In this document: piece after piece, positions 1 through 7,703 of the stretch | How positions within the stretch are numbered: the first letter of the stretch is position 1 | Layout: the number at the start of each line of letters is the position of its first letter | IMG/VR virus record: IMGVR_UViG_3300008117_000324 | Coordinates: 1-30,901 of that record | Length of the DNA: 30,901 nt | Origin: a virus | Direction: 5' to 3' (one strand) | Notes under the pieces: model-generated | Database searches by the model: none | Told to the model about the DNA's origin: nothing | Seen by the model: only the letters and a program-made list of their open reading frames with translations | Made by a program: the position numbers and the translations under genes

Positions 1-465
1 GAGCAGAAGATGAAATTTAGTGTAATAAATGAGGAAGAGCGTATCGTTGTAGGCCCTGCAATGGTGCCGGATTTACCCATATATAGACGGGATGAAACAG
101 GCGAATATTATGTATTCTTTGACAAAAAGACTATTGAAACAATCGCATTAAAGTTTTATCAAAAGGGCTTCCAACAGAATGCAAATGAAATGCACGCTAA
201 GGCTATCGATGGCATTACATTCTTTCAATCATGGATAGCAGATGAAAGTAAGGGTATCCCGAAAATGAAGCAGTTTGAAAACCTACCAGATGGCACATGG
301 TTTTTAGGTGCAAAGGTTAATAATGATGAAACATGGGCAAAGGTTAAGGATGGCACATTTAAAGGTTTTAGTGTGGAGGGAATGTTCGATATGACTGAGA
401 TTAAGATGCGTCAAAGTGCTGATATGATTATTGCTAAATTAAAAGAACTGCTTGCAGATATTTAA
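1..465 (+). CDS. XkdF-like prohead protease domain, 5'-truncated
   Basis: C-terminal part of a protein cut by the left window edge; the frame is open to base 1 (E-Q-K before the first ATG at 10), so that ATG is probably internal. The sequence follows the XkdF-type phage serine protease domain: VGPAMVPDLPIYR, then a central MHAKAIDG stretch carrying a candidate catalytic His, then WFLGAKVNNDETW and FKGFSVEGMF, where the Ser of GFSVEG is the likely nucleophile. Proteases of this family cleave scaffold and capsid precursors during prohead maturation. The position about 2 kb upstream of the scaffold-like and capsid genes fits that role. The true start and any N-terminal domain lie outside the window. 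Confidence 0.8.
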   Translation, partial: EQKMKFSVINEEERIVVGPAMVPDLPIYRRDETGEYYVFFDKKTIETIALKFYQKGFQQNANEMHAKAIDGITFFQSWIADESKGIPKMKQFENLPDGTWFLGAKVNNDETWAKVKDGTFKGFSVEGMFDMTEIKMRQSADMIIAKLKELLADI

Positions 466-504
466 GTTTGTGGTTTGGTTTTTCATAGGTTTGGTTTAAG
501 TGTT

Positions 505-537
505 CCCCGGCTGTTTCTACGGCTGGGGTTTCTTTTT
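505..537 (+). terminator. Rho-independent terminator after protease gene
   Basis: A 9-bp stem (CCCCGGCTG at 505-513 with CGGCTGGGG at 520-528, two G-T wobbles) and a 6-nt loop are followed by TTTCTTTTT. It separates the protease gene from the gene at 551 and is followed at once by an AT box. Confidence 0.75.
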
Positions 538-538
538 C

Positions 539-550
539 GTATATATAAAT
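539..550 (+). promoter_or_regulatory. AT box abutting start codon (copy A)
   Basis: GTATATATAAAT lies directly against the ATG at 551 and directly after an intrinsic terminator. Related boxes sit before the genes at 1890, 3436, 4028 and 28095. It could be a phage late promoter giving nearly leaderless messages or an AU-rich translation signal; the sequence alone does not decide. Confidence 0.4.
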
Positions 551-835
551 ATGAGTACAAATCTGCAGCCGATACCAATGGGGCTGATAGCAATACAGCC
601 ATACTTAGATTTTGAAACCGTAGAAGGTTCATTTACTAATGATGAATCTGGTACTATTAGCGTATTGCAGGATGATAATTTTGAGAATCCTCCATCGGTA
701 TTTATTGATGGATTGTTGATTACTTACAATGTTACAACAGATAGAAGATATGTTGAATATGTTTCAGAAACAAGAACAATCGCTATTAAAAACGGCAAAG
801 TACAATTAGGAGAGTACGTTCAAATCTTTTTATAA
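551..835 (+). CDS. Small protein with the shared VFIDGL virion module
   Basis: A 94-residue protein of unknown function. I chose the ATG at 551, because an upstream GTG in the same frame would run through the terminator hairpin. Residues 47-94 (PPSVFIDGLLITY, DRRY, ending VQIFL) match the last 47 residues of the protein encoded at 6981-7703 at roughly half of positions, including VFIDGL, DRRY and the terminal VQI-aromatic-L. It looks like a free-standing copy of a domain that elsewhere is fused to a tail-completion-like protein, so a virion role is likely. There is no signal peptide or membrane segment. The predicted character is a short beta-rich domain. Confidence 0.7.
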   Translation: MSTNLQPIPMGLIAIQPYLDFETVEGSFTNDESGTISVLQDDNFENPPSVFIDGLLITYNVTTDRRYVEYVSETRTIAIKNGKVQLGEYVQIFL

Positions 836-845
836 ACCAAACACA

Positions 846-1850
846 ATGAAAATATTAACACTTACCCAAAAGTTTAGCGGATGCGGCTATCATAGGCTCA
901 TGCTTCCTGTCTCATTTATGCCAAAAGAATATGGCAGGATTACCGATACAATAACAGAAGAGGAACTGGCAGAAAAGAAATATGATATTGTTTTTATAAA
1001 CAGGGTATGGGATAAAGACAATCTTATTGAACTGCGTAAAAAGTATGGTTTTAAATTAGTCGTTGATGTTGACGATTACTGGATATTGAATCATGATCAT
1101 TTGATGTTCGATTCGTTTAATGCTACTGGCTTTGCTTCAAAGCTTATCCATCACATGAGGGAGGCCGACTTAATTACCTGCACTCATGAAAGACTTGCAG
1201 AAGCTATTGCCGTTCACAATCCTAATGTTTTAATAGTACCTAATGCGATCCCTTATAATGAGGGGCAATTTAATGGAGAAAGATATGCGACAGATGCCGT
1301 TAAGTTATTTTGGGCGGGTGGCATTACGCATGATCAGGATTTAAAGATATTGGAGGGGCCGATGAAAAAGGTTAGCGGCAATGTTCAAATGATATTGGGA
1401 GGGTTTTCCGATTCAAATGAAACGGAGCGATATTATTGGGGAAGGATGGCTAACTATTTCACAAATGATAAAAAGTTGCCGCATACTATATTTAGAGGGA
1501 TAGAGGTTTTTAAATATTACGATCTATTTAAGTATGCAGATGTAATGCTTATCCCTTTGGTCAAAAACAACTTTAATAAATACAAGTCTAATATAAAGAT
1601 TTTAGAGGCGGCTGGTAAGGCGGTGCCTGTTATCGTTAGTGCGGTGCATCCTTATTTGGGCTTCCCGGATGATGTAGTTAATTACGTACATGATCGGGCC
1701 GACTGGAATAAGCACATTGATAAGCTTGTAAATGATGAGGGGTTAAGGAATGAGCAGGGGCAAAAACTATTAGAATATTGCAACAAGCATTACAATTTTA
1801 ATGAGATAAATCAAACAAGGCAAAAGGCTTTTGAGCATTTGATTTCATAA
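846..1850 (+). CDS. Phage-encoded glycosyltransferase (GT4/GT-B-like)
   Basis: A 334-residue protein resembling phage-encoded family 4 (GT-B) glycosyltransferases. The N-terminal half has a Rossmann-like start (MKILTLTQKFSGCGYHR) and the DVDDYW motif (residues 74-79) seen in phage members. The C-terminal half carries KSNIKILEAAGKAVPVIVS (about 247-265), which corresponds to the nucleotide-sugar binding segment of GT4 enzymes, followed by PYLGFP. Expected reaction: transfer of a sugar from an activated donor; donor and acceptor are unknown. It sits between the protease and scaffold-like genes, inside the head module rather than in a host-modification region, so a capsid or tail protein acceptor is an attractive inference. 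DNA or host surface glycan remain alternatives. Confidence 0.8.
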   Translation: MKILTLTQKFSGCGYHRLMLPVSFMPKEYGRITDTITEEELAEKKYDIVFINRVWDKDNLIELRKKYGFKLVVDVDDYWILNHDHLMFDSFNATGFASKLIHHMREADLITCTHERLAEAIAVHNPNVLIVPNAIPYNEGQFNGERYATDAVKLFWAGGITHDQDLKILEGPMKKVSGNVQMILGGFSDSNETERYYWGRMANYFTNDKKLPHTIFRGIEVFKYYDLFKYADVMLIPLVKNNFNKYKSNIKILEAAGKAVPVIVSAVHPYLGFPDDVVNYVHDRADWNKHIDKLVNDEGLRNEQGQKLLEYCNKHYNFNEINQTRQKAFEHLIS

Positions 1851-1877
1851 TAAAATGTCTATTTTTTTTCACTAAAT

Positions 1878-1887
1878 GTATATAAGT
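1878..1887 (+). promoter_or_regulatory. AT box upstream of scaffold-like gene (copy B)
   Basis: GTATATAAGT lies two bases before the ATG at 1890, after a T8 run at 1862-1869. It resembles the boxes at 539, 3426, 4013 and 28081. No strong GC hairpin precedes this copy, unlike the other four. Confidence 0.35.
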
Positions 1888-1889
1888 AT

Positions 1890-2471
1890 ATGAAAAGTCC
1901 GATCGAATTATTGCAAGAAGTAAAAAAGCTGGTATTTCAGGAAGAAACTGCAGCTGCTCCTTCCTATTCTTTGGAAGATGGAACTAAGATAATGATTGAT
2001 AAATTAGAGGTTGGTGGAGTTGTTACACTTGAAGATGGCACCCCTGCACCTGCTGGGGAGCATACTTTATCCGATGGCACTAAAATCGTTTTAGGCGAAG
2101 GCGGTGTAATTGCTGAAATCATGCCTAAGGAAGTTGAAGAAGATAAAGTAGAGATCGAGATTGAAAGCGCTGAAGATGCAAAGAAAAAAGAGGAAGAGGA
2201 AATGAAAAAGAAGATCGCTGAGATGGAGGGTAAATTCTCTGCTTATGAATCTAATTTTTCAGCTTTAAAATCTGATTATGAAGGTTTAAAGGTTGCATTC
2301 GGTAAGCAATCAGAAGCTATGCAAGGTTTAATTCAGTTAGTAGATACTTTGGTTAATGTGCCTTCGCAAGCACCTACTGAAGTTCCTAATTCATTTAAAA
2401 AACATTCAGCTGAAACAAAAGCTGACAAAGTTCGTTCGTATTCTCAATTCGTTTCACAATTTAAAAAATAA
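1890..2471 (+). CDS. Probable scaffold or capsid-assembly protein
   Basis: A 193-residue acidic protein directly upstream of the capsid gene. Residues 28-64 contain three copies of an L(E/S)DGT motif (28-32, 47-51, 60-64) in a beta-rich segment. Residues about 80-160 are highly charged and heptad-like (runs of Glu and Lys), predicting a coiled coil. The C-terminus is basic (KKHSAETKADKVRSYSQFVSQFKK). Small size, coiled coil, basic tail and position between protease and major capsid protein are classic features of phage scaffolds, whose basic tail binds the coat protein. I infer the function from these traits, not from a recognised scaffold family. A capsid decoration protein is the alternative. 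Confidence 0.6.
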   Translation: MKSPIELLQEVKKLVFQEETAAAPSYSLEDGTKIMIDKLEVGGVVTLEDGTPAPAGEHTLSDGTKIVLGEGGVIAEIMPKEVEEDKVEIEIESAEDAKKKEEEEMKKKIAEMEGKFSAYESNFSALKSDYEGLKVAFGKQSEAMQGLIQLVDTLVNVPSQAPTEVPNSFKKHSAETKADKVRSYSQFVSQFKK

Positions 2472-2477
2472 AATCAA

Positions 2478-3155
2478 ATGGGATTTTTAGTTACAGGCCT
2501 TACGGCTTACACAGAACAAAATGAGCAGCAGCTCGTTAGTGCATCGCTGTTTGAGGCTCGTACTCAACAGTTGATTCTTTCAGAAGGTAATGTTATGACT
2601 GGTGTTAAATCAAGCCAGACAATTAACAGAATGGATACTGATGTATTCTTTCAAGATGATTCTTCATGTGGGTTTCTTTCAAGTGGCACCACAGAATGGT
2701 CACAGCGTACGCTTACAACGGGCAAAGTGAAGGTGCAAGAAACTTTATGTCCGAAAGATCTTGAGGCGGTTTACCTTCAAAAATCTTTGCCAGCTGGTGG
2801 AAATTATGATAGCATCGCATTTGCTGCTGAATATACTGCTCGCAAAGCTGGTAAGATTGCCGAAGCTTTGGAAACTGCTATCTGGACTGCAACTGGTTCA
2901 GGTTACGGTGGAACTAACGGTCTTTTAAATAAATTCAAAGGTATCAAACAACATATCTCTGAAGCAGGTGGAAGTGTTGTAAATGCTAACGTAACTGGAT
3001 TCTACGGAACTGGTGCGCCTATCACAGGTATCGATACAATGGAGAAAGCACAAAAGGCTGTTCTTGCAGTTATCAATGCTCTTCCTGCAGCCGTTAAAGG
3101 TAAAGCTGATGCAATCCAGGATCTACAAACAACGCTGCAAATTCTGAGTTCTTAG
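2478..3155 (+). CDS. Major capsid protein, N-terminal part (frame broken)
   Basis: A 225-residue product beginning MGFLVTGLTAYTEQNEQQLV. It resembles Bacteroidota phage major capsid proteins of HK97-like type, running well up to LPAAVKGKADAIQ near residue 213. The last residues (DLQTTLQILSS) look like out-of-frame sequence, and the frame stops at 3153-3155. The rest of the capsid protein continues in the -1 frame from about 3122. A strand-rich segment expected between GKADAI and PGTSYKV appears to be missing, so I favour a deletion or assembly collapse over a functional short protein. No classical -1 slippery heptamer lies between the frame-2 stop at 3107 and the end of this frame. Confidence 0.75.
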   Translation: MGFLVTGLTAYTEQNEQQLVSASLFEARTQQLILSEGNVMTGVKSSQTINRMDTDVFFQDDSSCGFLSSGTTEWSQRTLTTGKVKVQETLCPKDLEAVYLQKSLPAGGNYDSIAFAAEYTARKAGKIAEALETAIWTATGSGYGGTNGLLNKFKGIKQHISEAGGSVVNANVTGFYGTGAPITGIDTMEKAQKAVLAVINALPAAVKGKADAIQDLQTTLQILSS

Positions 3156-3382
3156 TACCCGGCACATCTTACAAAGTTGTTCCTGTTCATGGATTGAACG
3201 GTACTAATGATATCTATGCAATGAGAATGTCAAACATTTTCTTAGGTGTAGATTTGATCAGCGAAGAAGATCAGTTTGAACTTTGGTATTCTCAAGATGA
3301 CAGAAACGTTAAGTTCAGCGCAAATCTGAAAATCGGGGTACAAATAGCCTTCCCTGATGAAGTAGTAAAGTTCGAAGCGTAA
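3122..3382 (+). CDS. Major capsid protein, C-terminal fragment
   Basis: This frame is open from 3110 to 3382, and recognisable capsid sequence begins around 3122 (STNNAANSEFLVPGTSYKVV). It continues VHGLNGTNDIYAMRMSN, GVDLISEED and ends FPDEVVKFEA, the typical C-terminal end of this capsid family. The only start codons are non-ATG (TTG at 3194), there is no gene-like leader, and the preceding frame encodes the matching N-terminal half. I therefore read it as the second half of one disrupted gene rather than an independent protein. A precise -1 join would give about 300 residues. Confidence 0.6.
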   Translation, partial: STNNAANSEFLVPGTSYKVVPVHGLNGTNDIYAMRMSNIFLGVDLISEEDQFELWYSQDDRNVKFSANLKIGVQIAFPDEVVKFEA

Positions 3383-3396
3383 TTGATCAATAACAT

Positions 3397-3422
3397 AGGG
3401 CGGTCAATAGCCGCCCTTTTTA
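3397..3422 (+). terminator. Rho-independent terminator after capsid gene
   Basis: Perfect 7-bp stem AGGGCGG (3397-3403) and CCGCCCT (3411-3417) with a 7-nt loop, followed by a T run. It marks the end of the scaffold-capsid transcript and precedes another AT box. Confidence 0.8.
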
Positions 3423-3425
3423 AAA

Positions 3426-3435
3426 CATATATATC
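3426..3435 (+). promoter_or_regulatory. AT box abutting start codon (copy C)
   Basis: CATATATATC sits directly against the ATG at 3436 and just downstream of the terminator at 3397-3422. It is the weakest match to the GTATWTATAA-like pattern of the other copies. Confidence 0.3.
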
Positions 3436-3954
3436 ATGCCCTGCGCATTAACACAAGGATATACATTAGACTGTAAGGACTCAGCTGGCGGGATAACCGA
3501 AGTTTATTTTATTGAGAAAGGTAATTTAAGCGGCATCGTTTCTGCTTCAGGAGTTGTTACTGGTTTGACAAAAGCAAGCGGTAAAAGATTCTGGAAGTAT
3601 GAACTGCCAAAAGAAACTGGATCGTTCACTCACAATCCAACTGTATCAAATGAAAATGGTACTGTATTCTTTGAGCAAAACTTAACGATCGTAGTTAATA
3701 AGCTTTCTGCTGCTATCAATACTGAATTAAAATTACTTGCACAAAATATTGTAGTTGCAGTTGTAAAAGATAACAACAACAAGTTTTGGATGTTAGGTAA
3801 AGAAAGAGGTTTGGATATGAGTGGAAGTACAAGCGGTAGCGGAACTGCATTCGGAGATCGTTCGGGTTATAGCCTCGTATTTGTAGGTAAAGAGCCTGAT
3901 CAACTTTATGAAGTAAGCAGTGGTGTTGCTTCTGCTCTTGAAACTGCTGGTTAA
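3436..3954 (+). CDS. Probable tail tube or other virion structural protein
   Basis: A 172-residue protein of a type common in Bacteroidota phages (MPCALTQGYTLDCKDSAGGITEVYFIEKGN at the start). It has a strand-rich body and conserved-looking features GKRFWKYELPKETGSF, VVAVVKDNNNKFWMLG and FGDRSGYSLVFVGKEPD. Size, strand content and its own transcription unit after the capsid gene fit a tail tube protein, and I recall relatives annotated as structural or tail tube. There is no signal peptide. A terminator follows at 3977. The tail tube assignment is inference; a head decoration protein is possible. Confidence 0.6.
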   Translation: MPCALTQGYTLDCKDSAGGITEVYFIEKGNLSGIVSASGVVTGLTKASGKRFWKYELPKETGSFTHNPTVSNENGTVFFEQNLTIVVNKLSAAINTELKLLAQNIVVAVVKDNNNKFWMLGKERGLDMSGSTSGSGTAFGDRSGYSLVFVGKEPDQLYEVSSGVASALETAG

Positions 3955-3976
3955 GAATAGATGTTAAATGGTTAAG

Positions 3977-4008
3977 CGCCTGCCTGAAATAGGCGGGCGT
4001 TTTTGTTT
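3977..4008 (+). terminator. Rho-independent terminator after tail-tube-like gene
   Basis: 9-bp stem CGCCTGCCT (3977-3985) with AGGCGGGCG (3991-3999), one T-G wobble and a 5-nt loop, followed by TTTTTGTTT. It overlaps the upstream extension of the next open frame, which is why the later ATG at 4028 is taken as that gene's start. Confidence 0.8.
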
Positions 4009-4009
4009 A

Positions 4010-4025
4010 AAGGTATTTATAAAAG
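4010..4025 (+). promoter_or_regulatory. AT box, exact 16-nt repeat (copy D)
   Basis: AAGGTATTTATAAAAG lies immediately after a terminator T-run and two bases before the ATG at 4028. The same 16 nt occur at 28078-28093 in the same terminator-box-ATG arrangement. Two identical copies 24 kb apart in the same context argue for a functional signal. Confidence 0.55.
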
Positions 4026-4027
4026 GA

Positions 4028-4414
4028 ATGATAAAGCTTACAAAGGGAAATACTGAAACTGTTTACTTAACTTTGACTGAGAAGCAATCCATTTTGGATG
4101 CTAATTTTTTATGTGTATTTCAAAGCAGATCAACAAATGAGAAAGTTAAATTCGTATTGGTTAATTCTGCTGATCAAAGCAATTTTCCTGACAGGTATAA
4201 TGAGTTTGATATTGTTGTTAATACGTATTTTGCCAATAGGGAAGAGGGTTGGTATACTTATAAAATATATGAGCAGGCGAGTTCTTCCAATTTAATAGAG
4301 GCAAATGCCGGGGCTGTAGTGGAGACTGGTTTAATGTTTTTAAGTGATGGCGAAGATGTAACAACGACAAAATATAACAATCCAACAACTTACAAAGTAT
4401 ATGATGCGGAATAG
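4028..4414 (+). CDS. Hypothetical head/tail protein
   Basis: A 128-residue protein starting MIKLTKGNTETVYLTLTEKQ and ending TTTKYNNPTTYKVYDAE. I chose 4028 over an upstream GTG-type start because the terminator at 3977-4008 lies between them. The composition is beta-rich with no membrane segment. It overlaps the start of the portal gene by 14 bases, so translation is probably coupled. I do not recognise a named family; the context between tail-tube-like and portal genes suggests a small virion component. Confidence 0.7.
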   Translation: MIKLTKGNTETVYLTLTEKQSILDANFLCVFQSRSTNEKVKFVLVNSADQSNFPDRYNEFDIVVNTYFANREEGWYTYKIYEQASSSNLIEANAGAVVETGLMFLSDGEDVTTTKYNNPTTYKVYDAE

Positions 4415-6341
4415 CGTTTCTTTTATAAAGTTTGCCGATGTAAAGGTTCCTGTAATGAAGGAACTACCTAACAAGGGATGGGTATTATTTGGAGAGGATA
4501 ATAAGTTTCCGAATATGCTTTTAACCATGTTTAATAAAAGCAGCAAGCATAATGGTATTGTGTTGGGCAAAGTTAATTACATTGTAGGTAAGGGCTTTGA
4601 TCATGTAGTACAGGCAAACCCTTATGAGAATTGCAATGAAATACTTAAAAAGGCTTGTTTGGATATTGAAGTTTTTGGAGGCTGTTATTTGGAGGTGCAA
4701 TATAATGCTGCTGGAACGATAGGTGCATTTTATCATGTGCCTTATCAAAAAGTTAGGAGCAGCAAAGATAATACTCAGTTTTATGTAAAGGATTGGGAAA
4801 GCTATAAAAAGAATGATGAGCCTAAGGTATTTGCAGCTTACAATCCTAAGTTAGAAGTTAATCTACTTCGTAATCAAACGCAGATATTATACTATAAAGA
4901 ATATAGGCCCGGTGTTGAAACATACTCTTACCCTGGTTATATGGGTGCTTTAAATGCGATACAAACTGATATTGAGATCAGCAAGTATCATTTAAGTACA
5001 ATTACCAATGGTATGTTTGCATCAAAGATGATCAGTTTTTTTGAGGGTATACCTACGGAGGAGGAGAAAAGAGAGATTGAGAAAGGATTTAAAAGCAAGT
5101 TTACAGGTAGTGAAAATGCTGGAAATATTGTATTAAACTTCGGAAAAGATCCGAATAAGCGGCCACAACTTGACGATTTAAGCAGCACGGAATTAGACAA
5201 GCATTTTGATATACTTTCTAAAAGCGTACAACAAGAAATATTTTGCGGTCATCAGGTAGTCAGTCCCATGTTATTCGGAATACGTGTAGAAGGGCAATTA
5301 GGTGGCAGAAGTGAGATCAGGGATGCGTACGAAATAATGAAATCGACCTACGTTAATGACAAGCAACAAGCATTAGAATTATTGTTTGCAGAAGTTACAG
5401 GTCAGGAGCATAAGATCATACCTGTTGAGCCGATAGGCTTTGAGTTTAGTGAGCAAACATTATTGCAGATCGCTCCTAAAAAATGGTTACTTGAAAAGAT
5501 AGGTATTGATGCAAGTTTATATCCTGAAATTGCACAGCCTGAAACAGCACCGACTGTTAGCGCACCAGTTAATGAGAATCTGAAAAACTTATCCGGCCGC
5601 CAATGGCAAAGTTTAACACGAATCATTCGCAAGTTTGAGAAAGGTGAGATCAGTCAGGAACAGGCTAAATTGTTATTAAAAAGCAGTTTAGGATTGAATG
5701 ATGATGAAGTAAATACAATGTTATCTATTGATAATGAGGTGCAGGAATTTAGCAGCCATGAAAAGGATGAATTATTATTAGCTGAATTTGCAAAGTGTGG
5801 TGAGCCGAAAAGTGATTATGTAATTGTCAAAAGTTCAAAGTTTGTTTTTGGCAAAGAGCAATTTGCAGATGTAACGCAAATTGAAACGAATGCATTGGAT
5901 TTGATTCGTAAAGATAAAAGAATCACTCCTGAGGTTATTGCAGAAACATTGGATTTGGAAGTTGATAGCGTTAAAGAGATTTTAAAGCGTTTAGCTGATG
6001 AGGGCCGTATATCTATTAAGCCGACAAATGTAGGTCAGGATAAAGTTATCGAGCGTACTTTGACAGAACCTTTAAAGAAGCAAACAGATAAGAAACCTGA
6101 GACTTTAAACTTTAAGATTCTTTATTCTTATGAAGGGCCTGAAGCTAACAGTAACAGGGCTTTTTGTGCAAGATTATTAGAGATGAATAAATTATGGTCA
6201 CGCTCTGAAATTGAATCTATGTCGATGCGTATGGGTTATAGTGTATGGGATAGGCGTGGAGGATTTTGGAATAACAATGGGAAAATAGAGATGCATTGCA
6301 GACATGATTGGGTTAGCAATATTGTAATGAAGAAAAAATAA
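4401..6341 (+). CDS. Portal protein fused to winged helix and MuF-like C-terminal domain
   Basis: A 646-residue composite protein. Residues 1-370 look like a phage portal: opening SFIKFADVKVPVMKELPNKG, then VPYQKVR, then a helical stem-like section ending VSPMLFGIRVEGQLGGRSEI. Residues about 395-440 are helical. Residues 494-540 (ALDLIRKDKRITPEVIAETL, then VKEILKRLADEGRISI) read as a winged helix-turn-helix. Residues 570-643 (YSYEGPEANSNRAFC, GYSVWDRRGGFW, CRHDW) resemble the C-terminal end of MuF/SPP1 gp7-type head proteins. Portals form the dodecameric DNA gate; the added domains are unusual and may bind DNA or seal the head. ATG 4401 is followed by a second ATG at 4404; either could be the start. 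Confidence 0.8.
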   Translation: MMRNSVSFIKFADVKVPVMKELPNKGWVLFGEDNKFPNMLLTMFNKSSKHNGIVLGKVNYIVGKGFDHVVQANPYENCNEILKKACLDIEVFGGCYLEVQYNAAGTIGAFYHVPYQKVRSSKDNTQFYVKDWESYKKNDEPKVFAAYNPKLEVNLLRNQTQILYYKEYRPGVETYSYPGYMGALNAIQTDIEISKYHLSTITNGMFASKMISFFEGIPTEEEKREIEKGFKSKFTGSENAGNIVLNFGKDPNKRPQLDDLSSTELDKHFDILSKSVQQEIFCGHQVVSPMLFGIRVEGQLGGRSEIRDAYEIMKSTYVNDKQQALELLFAEVTGQEHKIIPVEPIGFEFSEQTLLQIAPKKWLLEKIGIDASLYPEIAQPETAPTVSAPVNENLKNLSGRQWQSLTRIIRKFEKGEISQEQAKLLLKSSLGLNDDEVNTMLSIDNEVQEFSSHEKDELLLAEFAKCGEPKSDYVIVKSSKFVFGKEQFADVTQIETNALDLIRKDKRITPEVIAETLDLEVDSVKEILKRLADEGRISIKPTNVGQDKVIERTLTEPLKKQTDKKPETLNFKILYSYEGPEANSNRAFCARLLEMNKLWSRSEIESMSMRMGYSVWDRRGGFWNNNGKIEMHCRHDWVSNIVMKKK

Positions 6342-6344
6342 AAC

Positions 6345-6929
6345 ATGAGAGATATTTTATTTGTCAGTCCTGAAAACATTTACGAGCGTAGTGCCGTACA
6401 TAAGAACATTGATAGCAAAATGATTGTGCCTGAAATTAAGGCGGTGCAAGAGATGTATTTACTGCCTGTTTTAGGAACGGCATTATATGAAAGATTGCAG
6501 GATGGAATAGATAATGATGATCTTACTGCAGATGAAGAAACGTTGTTAAAAGACTACATACGCGATCCGTTAGTGCATTACACTATAAGCGAACTGGCAC
6601 CTGCATTAAGCTTCCAATTGTGGAACAAGGGACTAACCAGAAAAACGACTGAGAATAGTGAGGCTGTAAGTAGTTCAGAGATAGATGATTTTACAGCTAA
6701 GTTTAAGAATCGTGCTGAATGGTATTTGGAAAGGCTTATAAGATATTTGATTGAGGAGGCTGGCAGCGGTTCAAAGTTTCAGGAATATATCAATCCAGGC
6801 AGCCGCGTTGATACTTTCGTGCCTAAGCGGACATCTTTTGAGATCGGTATTTATTTAGGGAATACTGATGTAAATCGTAAAGAGATGCCTAAGTGGTATA
6901 AATATGAGTTCTTATCTTGTTGCAGATGA
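6345..6929 (+). CDS. DUF6712-like head-tail connector
   Basis: A 194-residue, mostly helical protein directly behind the portal gene. The pattern SPENIYERSAVHKNIDSKMI, VQEMYLLPVLGTALYERLQD, PLVHYTISELAPALSFQLWNKG matches DUF6712, a gp6/adaptor-type family frequent in Bacteroidota phages. Connector proteins of this kind dock under the portal ring and link head to tail, and the position agrees. The C-terminus YKYEFLSCCR has two adjacent cysteines whose role is unclear. Confidence 0.7.
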   Translation: MRDILFVSPENIYERSAVHKNIDSKMIVPEIKAVQEMYLLPVLGTALYERLQDGIDNDDLTADEETLLKDYIRDPLVHYTISELAPALSFQLWNKGLTRKTTENSEAVSSSEIDDFTAKFKNRAEWYLERLIRYLIEEAGSGSKFQEYINPGSRVDTFVPKRTSFEIGIYLGNTDVNRKEMPKWYKYEFLSCCR

Positions 6930-6980
6930 GTCAATATACAAACAAAATTCAAAAGCTTTTAAAAGCTTATTTAAAGAAAC

Positions 6981-7703
6981 ATGAGTCTAACATTAAATCA
7001 AATAATCAAAAAGCTGATAGAGATAGCGTCAGGCCACAAAATGGTAAGGACTGCAAAGCATCTAAAAGCTGAAGATTTTTTAGTTTTTGATTATAAGGAT
7101 GTCGAATACCCTGCGGTGTGGTATACCTTAAATACATCATCCATCACAGGCAAGGAAAAGACATACCAAATATTGGTAACCGTTGCAGATATCCATCATG
7201 TTGAAAATATGGATGAACTTGAAATGCAGAGTGATTGTGAGCAGATAGGCCATGATCTTTTGGCGCAGATTGGATGGGATTTGCATGAATGGGTAATGGA
7301 TCGTTCATTCAATTTTGAATATTTTAGGCAAGGGCAAGAAGATGTTTTAGCAGGGGTAACTTTTGAGTTATCATTAAAGCTACCAATACTTTATAATAAT
7401 TGTCAGGTACCTACGGATTATGTTTTACCTGATTCACAGTATATAATTGTAGAAGATTATTTTGTAAGAAGAACTAATAAAGTAATTGATTTTATTGTAG
7501 GTAGTGGACAGCCTATGGTTCAAGGAAGTACACAATATCAAAATAATATGCTTACGGTGCCACCTTTGGTATTTATAGATGGATTGATATTAACGTATCA
7601 GGTGAGAAGTGATAGAAGATATATAACGCATAATGCAACAACAAAAACAATAACAATAAATGGCGGTGTCAATGAAGGCGAAAATGTACAAATATATCTT
7701 TAG
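6981..7703 (+). CDS. Tail completion-like protein with C-terminal VFIDGL module
   Basis: A 240-residue protein. Residues 1-150 (MSLTLNQIIKKLIEIASGHK, EDVLAGVTFELSLKLPILYN) resemble small tail terminator or completion proteins found after the connector. Residues about 180-240 are an added module almost half identical to the free-standing product at 551-835 (VFIDGL, SDRRY, terminal VQIYL). The module is followed directly by fibre genes, so it may be an attachment point in the virion. The start ATG at 6981 is preceded by an A-rich leader. The C-terminus overlaps the next gene's start by 32 bases. Confidence 0.65.
   Translation: MSLTLNQIIKKLIEIASGHKMVRTAKHLKAEDFLVFDYKDVEYPAVWYTLNTSSITGKEKTYQILVTVADIHHVENMDELEMQSDCEQIGHDLLAQIGWDLHEWVMDRSFNFEYFRQGQEDVLAGVTFELSLKLPILYNNCQVPTDYVLPDSQYIIVEDYFVRRTNKVIDFIVGSGQPMVQGSTQYQNNMLTVPPLVFIDGLILTYQVRSDRRYITHNATTKTITINGGVNEGENVQIYL

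Noticed and set aside
3107-3155. Programmed frameshift as an explanation for the split capsid gene
   Set aside because: No X XXY YYZ heptamer or downstream structure is apparent, and a stretch of capsid sequence seems to be missing, which a slip cannot restore.
6926-7072. 48-codon frame starting in the ATGA of the connector gene
   Set aside because: It overlaps the well-supported gene at 6981 by 92 bases, is Lys/Asn-rich, and shows no recognisable pattern.
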